Notes: a model not told the origin generated them from the sequence alone. A DNA stretch of 46,616 bases from Dehalococcoidales bacterium (GCA_016783105.1 JADHXF010000004.1:1-46616); one strand, 5' to 3'. Numbered from the stretch's first letter, positions 1-8,549 are shown. Translations and numbers: made by a program.

Positions 1-2
1 CA

Positions 3-350
3 GCCCCGTTACTGAAGGGTGCCGATATACTCCTGGCCGCCGACTGCGTTCCCTTTGCCTACGCCGACTTTCACCGGGAGTTCCAGCAAAACCGCGCCCT
101 GCTGGTAGCCTGCCCCAAGCTCGACGACTTCGGCGCCCACCTGAATCAACTCATCGCCATCCTGCAGCAGACGGAACCCAGAAGCATCACCGTGGTGTAC
201 ATGGAGGTGCCCTGCTGCTCCGGACTGGTATACATGGCGCGAAAAGCCATCGAGGATAGCGGCTCAGATATTCCACTTTATGACGTGACGGTTAGCACCA
301 GAGGGAGCATACTATCACGCCACGACCCTGTCCCATCAGCTTCGACTTGA
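3..350 (+). CDS. Iron-sulfur cluster-binding protein, C-terminal part (5' end outside window)
   Basis: The first reading frame is open from the window edge to a TGA at 348-350, giving 115 residues. The visible part contains GADILLAADCVPFAYADFH, then LLVACPKLDD, then VVYMEVPCCSGLV. This pattern is familiar from short 4Fe-4S proteins of anaerobes, in which an N-terminal ferredoxin-like part precedes a domain with scattered cysteines. The ferredoxin motifs would lie upstream of the window, so the assignment rests on the C-terminal half only. It runs in the same direction as the hydrogenase maturation protease 31 bases downstream, so the two may be co-transcribed. The exact electron-transfer role cannot be read from this fragment. 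Confidence 0.65.
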   Translation, partial: APLLKGADILLAADCVPFAYADFHREFQQNRALLVACPKLDDFGAHLNQLIAILQQTEPRSITVVYMEVPCCSGLVYMARKAIEDSGSDIPLYDVTVSTRGSILSRHDPVPSAST

Positions 351-381
351 TTAGCGGAAGCCAAATAACTAGAATACTCAG

Positions 382-852
382 GTGAGCCTTAAAATTGTTC
401 TGGGCGTCGGCAATCCGCTGGGCGGTGACGATGCCGTTGGCTCATACGTCGCCCGCAGACTGAACGAGAAGCTGAAAGAAAAACCAGTTCCGCACGAAGT
501 CATCGCTATAGACGCCGGCCCCGCACCGGAGAATTACACCTCCGTCATCCGCCAGAAGCAGCCGGAACAGTTAATACTGGTTGATGCCGCGGACATGGGG
601 CTGCACCCCGGGTCGATAAGAATTTTACCGCAAGATAAAATAGCGACCCTGTCTTTCTCCACGCACAGTATGCCATTATCGGTATTCATCTCATACGTAC
701 GTGGACTCTGCGGACAGGTGTATATTATCGGCATTCAGCCCGAGCGGACGGCAATCGAAGATAAATTATCCGATATCGTGCGGAAAAGCGGTGAACGCGT
801 GGCTGACTTGATACTTGACGAACGGTTGAACGAAATCAGAACGCTCGAGTGA
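382..852 (+). CDS. Hydrogenase maturation protease (HycI/M52 family)
   Basis: A 156-residue protein of the family that clips the C-terminal tail from NiFe-hydrogenase large subunits after nickel insertion. The N-terminal GNPLGGDD (residues 10-17) is the family signature. Asp16, Asp68 (in VDAAD) and His95 (in STHSMP) correspond to the three nickel-sensing residues of E. coli HycI (Asp16, Asp62, His90). The start is a GTG at 382. The gene is convergent with the MBH-type hydrogenase operon, which ends 19 bases further on. The large subunit there carries a 32-residue tail after its DPCMSCTNR motif, so MbhL is the obvious substrate. The family is secure; the pairing is inferred from proximity. Confidence 0.88.
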   Translation: MSLKIVLGVGNPLGGDDAVGSYVARRLNEKLKEKPVPHEVIAIDAGPAPENYTSVIRQKQPEQLILVDAADMGLHPGSIRILPQDKIATLSFSTHSMPLSVFISYVRGLCGQVYIIGIQPERTAIEDKLSDIVRKSGERVADLILDERLNEIRTLE

Positions 853-871
853 GCTAGTCTTTTGCGTCAGC

Positions 872-1357
872 TTACTGGTCTTCTGATGACGGCTCTGCCT
901 CGGCGCTTTTAGCTTTCCTTTTCACTGATCCGGGAAGTTCTCCGCTATCGGTTACTATCAGCTCGTCGGCAAATTTATCGTAGCTGGAGAGCAGGAAAGC
1001 CTCCGTCATGGCCAGCGTGCGTACAGGGCAGACGTCAACGCACTGGGCGCAGAAGCAGCACCGGGAGATGAATATCTTGACCTTTCGCTCTTCGGGCAGA
1101 AATTCGATGGCCCGGGTAGGGCATATCTTCACACACTGCTGACAGCCGGTGCAGTTTTCCCTGTCGTAAGCGATTTTGCCCCGGAACTGCGGTGGCACCG
1201 CAATCGGTGGATTCAACGCCGCTTCCTGCCTGGCCACCTTATCGAGCAGGTCAAGCGTTGACTCCGGTGCATATTTGGCCGGAAACAGGTTGGTTGCCGG
1301 TTTCTGAAAAAGCTGTTTAATTATGGTAATCGCAGCTTCCCACATATCATACCTCAA
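872..1357 (-). CDS. mbhN: MBH-type hydrogenase ferredoxin subunit (NuoI-like)
   Basis: A 161-residue iron-sulfur subunit that passes electrons from reduced ferredoxin to the NiFe module. Two full [4Fe-4S] motifs are visible: Cys69, 72, 75, 79 (CTGCQQCVKICP) and Cys100, 103, 106, 110 (CCFCAQCVDVCP). It is the last gene of the 14-gene operon and its start overlaps the mbhM stop by four bases. The acidic/basic C-terminal tail (about residues 140-161) has no recognisable motif. By position and length it matches MbhN of Pyrococcus; the related EchF, HycF and NuoI are alternatives at sequence level, and gene order decides for the MBH type. Confidence 0.86.
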   Translation of the reverse strand: MRYDMWEAAITIIKQLFQKPATNLFPAKYAPESTLDLLDKVARQEAALNPPIAVPPQFRGKIAYDRENCTGCQQCVKICPTRAIEFLPEERKVKIFISRCCFCAQCVDVCPVRTLAMTEAFLLSSYDKFADELIVTDSGELPGSVKRKAKSAEAEPSSEDQ

Positions 1358-2370
1358 ATCATGGAGTCGACCCAGATAAGCAGCATGCCGACCAGGGCAA
1401 TGGCAGTCATGGCCAGCACATACACCGCACTGGCCTGCGTGATTTTGAATCGAGCCATGCCGGCACGTATCAGCGTGATACTGAAGAACATGATGACAAA
1501 GACCTTGACCAGGAAGAACAGTCCATCGATAATGCCTGCGGGCAGCGCGGCCTGTACCCCGATGTAGGGCGACAGGTTGTAGGGGACGAACAGCGCCACC
1601 ACCACCGCCACCATGGCAAGCGCCTTGATGACATCCGCCAGGTAGAACAGAAGAAGGTTTCTTCCCGAATACTCAACCAGCATTCCGCCGGCGATTTCCG
1701 TTTCCGCCTCGGCAATGTCAAACGGAACCTTGGCGGCCTCCCCGACGGTAACCACCACCAGTGCCAGCAGCATTAATGCCGCCCCGGCGACGCCCACCGG
1801 CCCTAACAGGCTCCATATCGGGTAGGCAGCTATCGTGCTCATGAGGAACGGGTTCGCCGCGGTAACCTGGCTGATTTTCCAGGCGATGGACAGGGCCACC
1901 ACCGCCAGCGGCAGCTCGTAGCTCATCATGATTATCATCTCGCGCTGGGAGCCCACCGTGGCATAAGGGGAGCTGGAAGCAAACCCTCCGGCGACAAAGG
2001 CCAGCGAGGGCACAATGAGCAGGTACAGCACCAGTATCACATCGCCATACCGGCCGAGCAACGCCGGCTGTCCGAAAAGCGGAACATACAGGAGCAGTAC
2101 ACCGGTGGAAATAATGGCCAGGAAAGGTGCCGCCGTGAATAGCCAGGGAATGGCGCCCCTGGGTATAATGCTTTCCTTCATGAGCAGTTTCTGCATATCG
2201 CGGAAGGGCTGCACTATGGGCGGACCAACTCTTCCCTGCATGTGCGCCACCAGCTTGCGGTCAATGCCCCGGTACAGCATGCCGAAGATAGCGCCAATGG
2301 CCACGACGATGGCCGAGCCAATAATGATGACTATGGCATTAATCCACAGACTATCTCCCAATAAACTCAT
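1354..2370 (-). CDS. mbhM: MBH-type hydrogenase membrane anchor (NuoH-like)
   Basis: A 338-residue integral membrane protein with about eight hydrophobic segments. It is homologous to NuoH of complex I, which anchors the hydrophilic arm and links redox chemistry to ion movement. The segment HMQGRVGPPIVQPFRDMQKL near residue 45 is the conserved NuoH/EchB loop, and FDIAEAETEI near residue 218 is the acidic loop facing the hydrogenase module. It overlaps mbhL by four bases at its start and mbhN by four at its end, so translation is probably coupled. Subunit type is secure; the name follows the operon order. Confidence 0.87.
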   Translation of the reverse strand: MSLLGDSLWINAIVIIIGSAIVVAIGAIFGMLYRGIDRKLVAHMQGRVGPPIVQPFRDMQKLLMKESIIPRGAIPWLFTAAPFLAIISTGVLLLYVPLFGQPALLGRYGDVILVLYLLIVPSLAFVAGGFASSSPYATVGSQREMIIMMSYELPLAVVALSIAWKISQVTAANPFLMSTIAAYPIWSLLGPVGVAGAALMLLALVVVTVGEAAKVPFDIAEAETEIAGGMLVEYSGRNLLLFYLADVIKALAMVAVVVALFVPYNLSPYIGVQAALPAGIIDGLFFLVKVFVIMFFSITLIRAGMARFKITQASAVYVLAMTAIALVGMLLIWVDSMI

Positions 2371-3611
2371 CTTCGCAACTCTTTCGTCTTTTGTACGGAG
2401 AGCCGGTGCATCTCCTCATAGTCCATCACGGACTTCTTTCCCGTTACCCGGTCAGTGATAATCATCCGGTTGGTGCAGGACATGCACGGGTCAATAGAAG
2501 CGAAGGTGATAGGTACGTCCGCAATCTGCATGCCCTTGAGCATGGTGGGCACAGCCATCAGGTTGACGTAGGTCGGTGCCCTGACCTTCCACGTCGAGAG
2601 GGTGCTCACTCCCGCCTCTAGCCGCACGTAGTGAATATCTTCACCACGCGGTGCTTCAACACGCCCCACGCCCTCACCCTCGGCATCAGTAAGCATTTTC
2701 AGCAGCCGCGGCATCTTGGCCTCGGTGAGTATGGGGCCTTCAGGCATCCTGGCGATGCATTCCTCTATGATTTCAATCGACTGCGCCACCTCGAGCAGAC
2801 GGACGATAATGCGGTCGTACACATCACCGACCACGTTACCGGTGACGATATCTGGCGTTATTGCTTTAATATCCATATCGGCATAGGCAGAATACGCCTG
2901 GTCCTGCCGTACGTCCTTCGGAACGCCGCTGGCCCTCACCGTCGGGCCTACGGTAATCAGTTTCAACGCGTCTTCCTTGCTCAGTATGCCGACATTCCGA
3001 CACCGCATCTTTACCGTCTCGTCCTCAAGAAAAATCCGCCTCAGCTGTTCGAAAATACTCTTGTAGTAGTCCAGTCCCTTCTGTATCAGGGGTAGCTGTT
3101 CCACAGTAATGTCCCTTCTCACTCCCCCAAATTGAAAGATTGCCTTGGTCACCCGGTTGCCGAAAACAAGCTCAATAAGGTCCATGATCTCCTCACGAAC
3201 TCTCCAGGTGAGATAGAAGACGGTGTCAAAGCCGATCTCATGGGCGGCCACTCCCGCCCACAGGATGTGGGAGTGTATCCTTTCCATCTCGGCGGCGATG
3301 ACCCTGATGTACTCGGCGCGGTCCGGCACCTTGATGTCAGCCGTCTGTTCCACCGCCAGAACCAGACAGAACGGATGGCAGATGTTGCAGATGCCGCAGA
3401 TTCTCTCGGCAAGGTACAGCGTCTGGACCGGGTTATTGCGGTTCATCCCCAGCCATTCAATGCTGCGGTGAACCTGCCCCAGTGTTATATCAACATCAAC
3501 GACCCGCTCACCATCAATCTCAAGGTTGAGCTGTATCGGCTCCTTGAGCGCCGGGTGAATTGGCCCTATCGGTATAGTATAGGTCGTTTTTTCGGTCTCA
3601 TTGACTGCCAT
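2367..3611 (-). CDS. mbhL: NiFe hydrogenase large subunit, group 4 MBH type
   Basis: A 414-residue catalytic subunit (NuoD-like). Both NiFe-ligand motifs are intact: RICGIC with Cys72 and Cys75, and DPCMSC with Cys376 and Cys379. This separates a true hydrogenase from NuoD/Fpo-type quinone or F420 dehydrogenases, which lack them. Exactly 32 residues follow Arg382 in the motif DPCMSCTNR. E. coli HycE also loses 32 residues after the equivalent arginine, so a cleavable maturation tail is likely, with the protease at 382-852 as candidate enzyme. Expected reaction: proton reduction to H2 with ferredoxin electrons, coupled to ion translocation at the cytoplasmic membrane, or the reverse. Confidence 0.92.
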   Translation of the reverse strand: MAVNETEKTTYTIPIGPIHPALKEPIQLNLEIDGERVVDVDITLGQVHRSIEWLGMNRNNPVQTLYLAERICGICNICHPFCLVLAVEQTADIKVPDRAEYIRVIAAEMERIHSHILWAGVAAHEIGFDTVFYLTWRVREEIMDLIELVFGNRVTKAIFQFGGVRRDITVEQLPLIQKGLDYYKSIFEQLRRIFLEDETVKMRCRNVGILSKEDALKLITVGPTVRASGVPKDVRQDQAYSAYADMDIKAITPDIVTGNVVGDVYDRIIVRLLEVAQSIEIIEECIARMPEGPILTEAKMPRLLKMLTDAEGEGVGRVEAPRGEDIHYVRLEAGVSTLSTWKVRAPTYVNLMAVPTMLKGMQIADVPITFASIDPCMSCTNRMIITDRVTGKKSVMDYEEMHRLSVQKTKELRR

Positions 3612-3628
3612 TTTGGCTGCTACCCTTC

Positions 3629-4171
3629 CTAATCTTTCCCTTTTGGCTTTCTTCCCGGCAGAACCCGCAGGTATTCCTCCAGTTTCTTATCGTCTTTTCG
3701 CCACGGGTGTATACCCTCAGGAAGGTCTCCAGCGAGGAACAATCTCCTCCCGTCAGGTATATCGGTAACCTCTACCCCCATCATCTCCTGCGTCTCGCGC
3801 TCGGTAAAGATGGCACCGGGTATAAGATCGGTTATGGTTGGTATCCTCAGATTTTTCTTGGGCAGGGTGACCCGAAGCCCCAGGCTTATCTCCCCGAGAT
3901 GATTGCCGTAGTATATAGTGAAGTGGTATATCAGCTCCACGTCATCTCCCAGGTCGCTGGACGAAATAATGGCCAGATGAGGATATTTCTGAATGCGGCA
4001 GATATGCTCCACCGCGTCCCGGAGGGCCTCCGCTTTGACATGTATCCAGATACTGCAGAAGCGGTTCTTCTTGACGGCCACCTCGCGCTCGTAGACTTTG
4101 CCGTCGATGAAATCGCCACCCAGTTTTTTCCTGAAGCTATCAACGATTTCCTGCGGAGCTAGCTTCTCCAC
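3629..4171 (-). CDS. mbhK: MBH-type hydrogenase subunit (NuoC-like)
   Basis: A 180-residue NuoC-like subunit that packs against the large subunit. The C-terminal half carries the family block DLIPGAIFTERETQEMMGVE followed by RLFLAGDLPEG and the HPWRKD ending, as in the 30-kDa subunit of complex I. The start is GTG at 4171, one base before the mbhJ stop codon; a GGAGG lies in the final codons of mbhJ. In E. coli HycE this domain is fused to the large subunit; here, as in Pyrococcus, it is a separate gene. It contains no cofactor motif. Confidence 0.85.
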   Translation of the reverse strand: MEKLAPQEIVDSFRKKLGGDFIDGKVYEREVAVKKNRFCSIWIHVKAEALRDAVEHICRIQKYPHLAIISSSDLGDDVELIYHFTIYYGNHLGEISLGLRVTLPKKNLRIPTITDLIPGAIFTERETQEMMGVEVTDIPDGRRLFLAGDLPEGIHPWRKDDKKLEEYLRVLPGRKPKGKD

Positions 4172-4606
4172 CTATGAAACCTCCTGCTTAGCCAGTGTCT
4201 CCAGCTTCGCCCATGCCTTCACCACCCCTTCGATAATCGCCTCCGGTCTGGGGGGGCAGCCGGGAATATAAACGTCCACCGGGATTATCTGGTCGATTGG
4301 CCCCACCAGGCTGTATGCTTCATAGAAGACATCGCCTTCGATTCCGCAGTTGCCCACCGCCATTACCACTTTGGGGTCGGGGGTCTGCTCGTAAACACGC
4401 TTTACGCTGTCCTCCATGCTGCGCCCCACCGGCCCGGTAGCGAGCAGCACATCGGCATGGCGCGGTGAGCCCACCAGCATGATACCGAAACGCTCGACAT
4501 CGTAACGCGGTGTCAGCACGGCCAGAATTTCAATATCACAGCCATTACAGGAACCGGTGTTTAGGTGGTAAACCCAGAGTGCTCGGTTAAATGCTTTTAG
4601 ATTCAT
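4172..4606 (-). CDS. mbhJ: NiFe hydrogenase small subunit (NuoB-like)
   Basis: A 144-residue subunit holding the [4Fe-4S] cluster nearest the NiFe site. The four ligands are visible as Cys20 and Cys23 (GSCNGCD), Cys87 (VGNCGIEGD) and Cys117 (IPGCPPRPE), the usual NuoB arrangement. It has no extra C-terminal clusters, as expected for group 4 enzymes. The gene directly follows mbhI and abuts mbhK. It is cytoplasmic and held at the membrane through mbhM. Confidence 0.89.
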   Translation of the reverse strand: MNLKAFNRALWVYHLNTGSCNGCDIEILAVLTPRYDVERFGIMLVGSPRHADVLLATGPVGRSMEDSVKRVYEQTPDPKVVMAVGNCGIEGDVFYEAYSLVGPIDQIIPVDVYIPGCPPRPEAIIEGVVKAWAKLETLAKQEVS

Positions 4607-4633
4607 CGTCCTTCCTGAAACATATTCTACGTT

Positions 4634-4972
4634 CTAATTTACCATGACCAGTACCAGAACAGTGATTGCCATTACGGCTGCCATCCAGAGGATATAGTCA
4701 TTGATAATCCCGGTATGCGGTCTCATTATGGTACTGTAAAATCCCTTCAGCGCCTCGAAGAAGCCCCAGTATATATTATGCGCCGGAATATGGCGCTGTT
4801 CGGCTGGCGGAACCTGGATGCCGGAGATAAAGACATCGGTCTGCGCCGTCCCTTTCTTGTACCGCTTCTGACCGCGGCTTCTCACGTAGAGCGCCATCAC
4901 CGCCAGGACCAGCAGCGCCACCAGCCAGACGATCGGGCTCCAGACCGCGTATCCGTACGTTAAAACTGACAA
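4634..4972 (-). CDS. mbhI: MBH-type hydrogenase linker subunit MbhI
   Basis: A 112-residue protein with one hydrophobic segment near the N-terminus (about 10-28) and one at the C-terminus (about 92-111), with a hydrophilic part between containing PAHNIYWGFFEALKGFY. Its place between the MrpD-like and NuoB-like genes is where mbhI lies in Pyrococcus; there the subunit ties the antiporter part to the hydrogenase part. The family is poorly conserved, so the call leans on gene order and topology more than on motifs. This gene separates an MBH-type operon from Ech or Hyc operons. Confidence 0.72.
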   Translation of the reverse strand: MSVLTYGYAVWSPIVWLVALLVLAVMALYVRSRGQKRYKKGTAQTDVFISGIQVPPAEQRHIPAHNIYWGFFEALKGFYSTIMRPHTGIINDYILWMAAVMAITVLVLVMVN

Positions 4973-5022
4973 CTCCTTATCTCCTGACCTCTATTTACCT
5001 TTCTCTTTTTATCTTATAATCT

Positions 5023-6591
5023 CTAGGGCGCAGCCCCCATAACGCCATTGATGTATGAAGCCTGGTCGAGCAAAGCATCCGTCGCCGGAGCCACGATGGT
5101 ATCCACCACCAGACCGGGGAAGATGCTGAAGAAGATGATGAAGGCTACCATGATACCCATCCCTATGAGCATCGACCGGGGAACTTCCCGTACCTCGCGG
5201 TAAGCGGGCATTTCCGGCCCGGTGAAGGCGGAATAAAATACTTTGGTAAATGATGCCAGCGTCACCAGCGACACGAACATGGCAATAATCGAAAGCAGCG
5301 GGTTGAAACGGAAAACCGATTCATAAATAAGCAGCTTCGAGGCAAACCCGTTGAACGGCGGGATTCCGGAAATGGCGAGCGCCCCGATGATGAAGAAAAT
5401 GGTCGTCCATTTCATGTTATGGCCAAGGCCGCCCATCTTGTTCAAATCCCTTGTCCCGATGCGGAAGAAGATGGCTTCCGCGGTTAGGAAAAGCATACCC
5501 TTGTAGAGGGCATTGTTTATGATGTGGAATATGCCGCCGTTCATGGCGTCTCTTCCGTAATTGGCCAGCGCTACGGGGTCGGTGAGCACTGCCAGCCCCA
5601 CACCCACACCGAGCAGCATGTAACCGCTCTGCGAGATAGCGTGGTAGGCCATGAGACGTTTGATGTCCGTCTGGTGAATCGCCATCATGACACCGATGAA
5701 CATGCTGAGCACGCCCAGAATGATAACCACCCACCCGATGGCCGTGGTATCAAAGTTGCCGCCATACAGGGTAAAGGTTACCCGGTAGAGAGCGTACATG
5801 GAGACGGCGCTGGACGTATAAATCATGGGCGTGATACCAGCCGGCGCCACGGCGTATGTATCCGGCGCCCACATATGCAGGGGAACACCTGCCAGCTTCA
5901 TAACAAAGGCTATGGCCAGCATGGCCAGTGCAATCATGTCCAGGGTGTTAAATTGCATAGTATTTGCCAGCGCGGCGATGCTCAGCAAATTATATTGACC
6001 GTATAATATGCCAATGGCAAAGAGCACCATTAGAGCACTGACCGCAGAAATGACGATGTACTTAAAACCGCCCTCTACGGCATCAGCCAGGTTGACGCGG
6101 TATGAGACAAGGCCAGCACCGGCGATGGAAAGTATCTCGAGGAAGACGAACAGGTTGAACATGTCACCGGTGAATACCAGGCCAATCATTCCCACATACA
6201 AAAGCATGAACAGCGAATAGAACCGGTCCTGCCCGGTCTCTTTATTCACAAACTGAAGGGAGTAAACCAGCGCTGCCATCGCAACCACCGTCGTGGTCAG
6301 GCCCATGAATATGGAGATGCCGTCCACCTGGAACATGATGCGTATCGGTACCATATAGTTTTCCGGTATAGCCAGCTCCGGCACCGAAGCGCCGAGAGTA
6401 TAGATGCGAGCACCGTTCGTATAGATATCTATGGCCAGGATGGCAACCAGAAATGTGACAAAGCTGAGAAGAGAGACATTAAAGGTATCTCTTACCTTAC
6501 TGCCTAACCGGCTGAGCAGCGGTATGACAAATGCTGCCAGCAGCGGCACGGCCACAATCAGTATTGGTGAATGTACGGTTAAGTACTCCAA
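5023..6591 (-). CDS. mbhH: Mrp/NuoN-like antiporter subunit (MnhD type)
   Basis: A 522-residue polytopic membrane protein with about 14 hydrophobic segments, the proton-conducting type shared by MrpD and NuoL/M/N. Characteristic pieces are FNLFVFLEILSIAG (conserved Glu in TM5), LAGVPLHMWAPDTY (the broken-helix lysine/histidine region) and MAYHAISQSGYMLLG. Only one MrpD-like gene is present, as in MBH; the sulfur-reducing relative MBS carries two. It probably moves protons or sodium as electrons flow through the hydrogenase module. Confidence 0.88.
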   Translation of the reverse strand: MEYLTVHSPILIVAVPLLAAFVIPLLSRLGSKVRDTFNVSLLSFVTFLVAILAIDIYTNGARIYTLGASVPELAIPENYMVPIRIMFQVDGISIFMGLTTTVVAMAALVYSLQFVNKETGQDRFYSLFMLLYVGMIGLVFTGDMFNLFVFLEILSIAGAGLVSYRVNLADAVEGGFKYIVISAVSALMVLFAIGILYGQYNLLSIAALANTMQFNTLDMIALAMLAIAFVMKLAGVPLHMWAPDTYAVAPAGITPMIYTSSAVSMYALYRVTFTLYGGNFDTTAIGWVVIILGVLSMFIGVMMAIHQTDIKRLMAYHAISQSGYMLLGVGVGLAVLTDPVALANYGRDAMNGGIFHIINNALYKGMLFLTAEAIFFRIGTRDLNKMGGLGHNMKWTTIFFIIGALAISGIPPFNGFASKLLIYESVFRFNPLLSIIAMFVSLVTLASFTKVFYSAFTGPEMPAYREVREVPRSMLIGMGIMVAFIIFFSIFPGLVVDTIVAPATDALLDQASYINGVMGAAP

Positions 6592-6594
6592 ACT

Positions 6595-6951
6595 CTACCC
6601 TTTCAGCAATCTTGATTTCTTGGCGTCAATATCTCCCATGTGGCGATAGATATACATCACCATGGTCAGCATCAGTGCAATCACGGAAACCGTGATGACG
6701 ATGTTGGTCAGGGTCAGTGCCTGCGGCACGGGCAACACCATAACGCCCTCCGGTGTAGCCGTATAGATGGGAGCAACGCCCCCCGCCCGGTACCCCAGAG
6801 CTACCAGAAACAGGTTGACCCCACAGCTTAAAATGGCGATACCCATCACGATTTTTATAAGATTTCGCTTGAACAAGATAATGAACAGAGCCACACCCAC
6901 CAGGAGCGCTGCGGCAACAAATGGGATATTAAAAGGAATATACTGCATCAT
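6595..6951 (-). CDS. mbhG: Mrp-type antiporter subunit C / NuoK-like
   Basis: A 118-residue membrane protein with three hydrophobic segments, homologous to MnhC and NuoK. The core reads GIAILSCGVNLFLVALGY and the central acidic stretch is followed by PQALTLTNIVITVSVIAL, both typical of the family. The longer open frame begins inside mbhF, but the true start is one of two adjacent ATG codons at 6951 and 6948, which overlap the mbhF stop and sit about 10 bases after a GGAGG. The first is chosen here; the second would shorten the protein by one residue. Confidence 0.85.
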   Translation of the reverse strand: MMQYIPFNIPFVAAALLVGVALFIILFKRNLIKIVMGIAILSCGVNLFLVALGYRAGGVAPIYTATPEGVMVLPVPQALTLTNIVITVSVIALMLTMVMYIYRHMGDIDAKKSRLLKG

Positions 6952-7409
6952 TCTTCCATTTCCTCCCCGCTGGAAAATAGCGCCATGGCGAGTACCACCA
7001 CGGATAGCCCGGCGATGACTTTCAAGCCGACACCGAAATTCATCAGGGGAATGACTCCTCCCGTCCATACGTTACCCGGATTAGGGCCGGTGGGAGGAAT
7101 ACCGCCGAATACGGGGGTGCCCACCAGGAAGTTGTAGAAGAAAATGGTGCCCATACCGGCAAAGGCCATCCCGATAAATATCAAAGCGCCGCTGCTTTCG
7201 ACGATGGAGAGATGGCTCTCGCGCAGCGACTTCTTAATCTCGCTGGAACCAAACGCCACTATCAGCATGACCACACCGGAAGCGATCACGGCACCGCCCT
7301 GAAAGCCTCCGCCCGGCGTGACGTGCCCGTGCATGATAATATACAGGCCAAATACCAATATAAACAGTATCAGCTGGTCAGATATGGTGCGCACAATTTT
7401 GGACAGCAT
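6948..7409 (-). CDS. mbhF: Mrp-type antiporter subunit B (MnhB domain)
   Basis: A 153-residue membrane protein with four hydrophobic segments. The phrase HVTPGGGFQGGAVIASG near residue 28 is the hallmark of the MnhB family. It follows mbhE directly and overlaps mbhG. In MBH this subunit forms part of the sodium/proton antiporter half of the complex. An unusually long loop (VFGGIPPTGPNPGNVWTGG) precedes the last membrane segments. Confidence 0.86.
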   Translation of the reverse strand: MLSKIVRTISDQLILFILVFGLYIIMHGHVTPGGGFQGGAVIASGVVMLIVAFGSSEIKKSLRESHLSIVESSGALIFIGMAFAGMGTIFFYNFLVGTPVFGGIPPTGPNPGNVWTGGVIPLMNFGVGLKVIAGLSVVVLAMALFSSGEEMEE

Positions 7410-7688
7410 TTACGCTTTCTTCTCCTTCTTTTTCAAGGCCCGGAAAAGGAGCAGCACCCCGGTCACCGCGGTGAAGAGCACTGTGGCCTCCCCCAGCGTA
7501 TCAAGACCCCGGTAGTCAAACAGTACGGCGGCCACCACGTTATTGCTCGCGGTCTCCGCCTGGGAATTGGCAATCATGTAATCATCCATATCGGAAGGCG
7601 GGTAACCAAACGGGTGCATGAGCAGCGCCCCGGTGATCAGGAACGCAACCAGTATTATCAAAACAAACCAAGCAACAACCTGTCTCAT
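7410..7688 (-). CDS. mbhE: MBH-type small membrane subunit MbhE
   Basis: A 92-residue membrane protein with two hydrophobic segments, one at about residues 5-25 and one at 68-84, and the motif DYRGLDTLGEATVLFTA. This motif is found in the C-terminal part of MnhA and in the stand-alone MbhE/MbsE subunits and is shared with NuoJ-like parts. The lysine-rich end (LKKKEKKA) faces the cytoplasm by the positive-inside rule. It sits between mbhD and mbhF with no spacing to mbhF. Confidence 0.8.
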   Translation of the reverse strand: MRQVVAWFVLIILVAFLITGALLMHPFGYPPSDMDDYMIANSQAETASNNVVAAVLFDYRGLDTLGEATVLFTAVTGVLLLFRALKKKEKKA

Positions 7689-7690
7689 TA

Positions 7691-7936
7691 CTACTCCATA
7701 CGTTTCGTCGCCCTGATGGCAATGATAAAGATAGCCGTCGTCACCGCGGCACCAATGCCGGCTTCGGCAATAGCCACATCAGGGGCACGCAACAGATAAA
7801 ACTCAACAGCCAGAAGGAGACTCAGCACCGCCAGTGCCACCGCGGCGTACAGCAGGTCTCTGGAAATGGCCACAAATATAGCACATATAACAATTGCCAG
7901 CGGCATTATGATATGCAGGACGGCAGCTTCAATCAT
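7691..7936 (-). CDS. mbhD: MBH-type small membrane subunit MbhD (DUF4040)
   Basis: An 81-residue membrane protein with three hydrophobic segments. The ending region LLRAPDVAIAEAGIGAAVT is the DUF4040 signature seen in MnhA/MbhD. A longer frame extends upstream to 8059 inside mbhC, but the ATG at 7936 overlaps the mbhC stop in the arrangement ATGATTGA and gives a protein of the usual length, so it is chosen. The subunit is related to NuoJ and part of the ion channel. Confidence 0.82.
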   Translation of the reverse strand: MIEAAVLHIIMPLAIVICAIFVAISRDLLYAAVALAVLSLLLAVEFYLLRAPDVAIAEAGIGAAVTTAIFIIAIRATKRME

Positions 7937-8297
7937 CAATTTCCTTCCCTTCAAGGTCATCAACAACTGCCCTGGCAGGCTTTTCACCGCTGCGATGCGC
8001 TGCCCGGGCAATCGCGTGCGCGCTCGTCGCGTTGGTGATGAGCAGAACAACCAGCGCAATTACGGCGTGTATGGAGAGAATAGACTGGGATGAGTAAGCT
8101 CCCTCCATTACCCAGATGCTGGCCGACTGCAAAATCACGGCCAGGATAAGGAATATCGAGCCAAACGTGGTGCATTTGGTGGCGGCGTGGAGTCTGGTGT
8201 ATACGTCGGGAAATCGGTTTAGCCCGATGCAGCCGATCACATTGAAGAACAGGCCAATCGCAATAAATATGTAGGTTATTATATTTAATGCGCCCAT
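7929..8297 (-). CDS. mbhC: Mrp-type antiporter subunit G
   Basis: A 122-residue membrane protein of the MnhG/PhaG family with three hydrophobic segments. The segment IGLNRFPDVYTRLHAATKCT is the clear family signature. The start codon touches the mbhB stop without a gap. The C-terminal tail after residue 100 is hydrophilic and somewhat longer than the minimal family domain. It belongs to the antiporter half of the hydrogenase. Confidence 0.87.
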   Translation of the reverse strand: MGALNIITYIFIAIGLFFNVIGCIGLNRFPDVYTRLHAATKCTTFGSIFLILAVILQSASIWVMEGAYSSQSILSIHAVIALVVLLITNATSAHAIARAAHRSGEKPARAVVDDLEGKEIDD

Positions 8298-8549
8298 TTA
8301 GAACTTCTTTCCCTCGATAAATCTGGCTACATAGAGTGTCATAATAAACGAGAGCACCGCATAGACAATGGCGACATCAACAAAGATAACCTGGTTGAAC
8401 ATGATGGCCAGCACCACCAGAAGGGCGACCACCAGCGTATTGGTGGTGTCAAAGGCAACAAGGCGGGTTGGCGCTCCCGGCCCGATGAATACCCTGGCAA
8501 CGCAGACTAGAACGCAGACTGTCACCACGATTGTTACCGGAAGCCACAT
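8298..8549 (-). CDS. mbhB: Mrp-type antiporter subunit F
   Basis: An 83-residue membrane protein of the MnhF/PhaF family with three hydrophobic segments and the family pieces GPGAPTRLVAFDTTNTL and VDVAIVYAVLSF. The longest frame starts at 8591 inside mbhA; the ATG at 8549, which shares a base with the mbhA stop (TAATG), fits the family length and is preferred. It is translationally coupled to mbhA. Confidence 0.84.
   Translation of the reverse strand: MWLPVTIVVTVCVLVCVARVFIGPGAPTRLVAFDTTNTLVVALLVVLAIMFNQVIFVDVAIVYAVLSFIMTLYVARFIEGKKF

Noticed and set aside
7691..8059. Longer 122-residue version of mbhD
   Set aside because: The first 41 codons lie inside mbhC and are not membrane-like; the ATG overlapping the mbhC stop gives the family-length protein.
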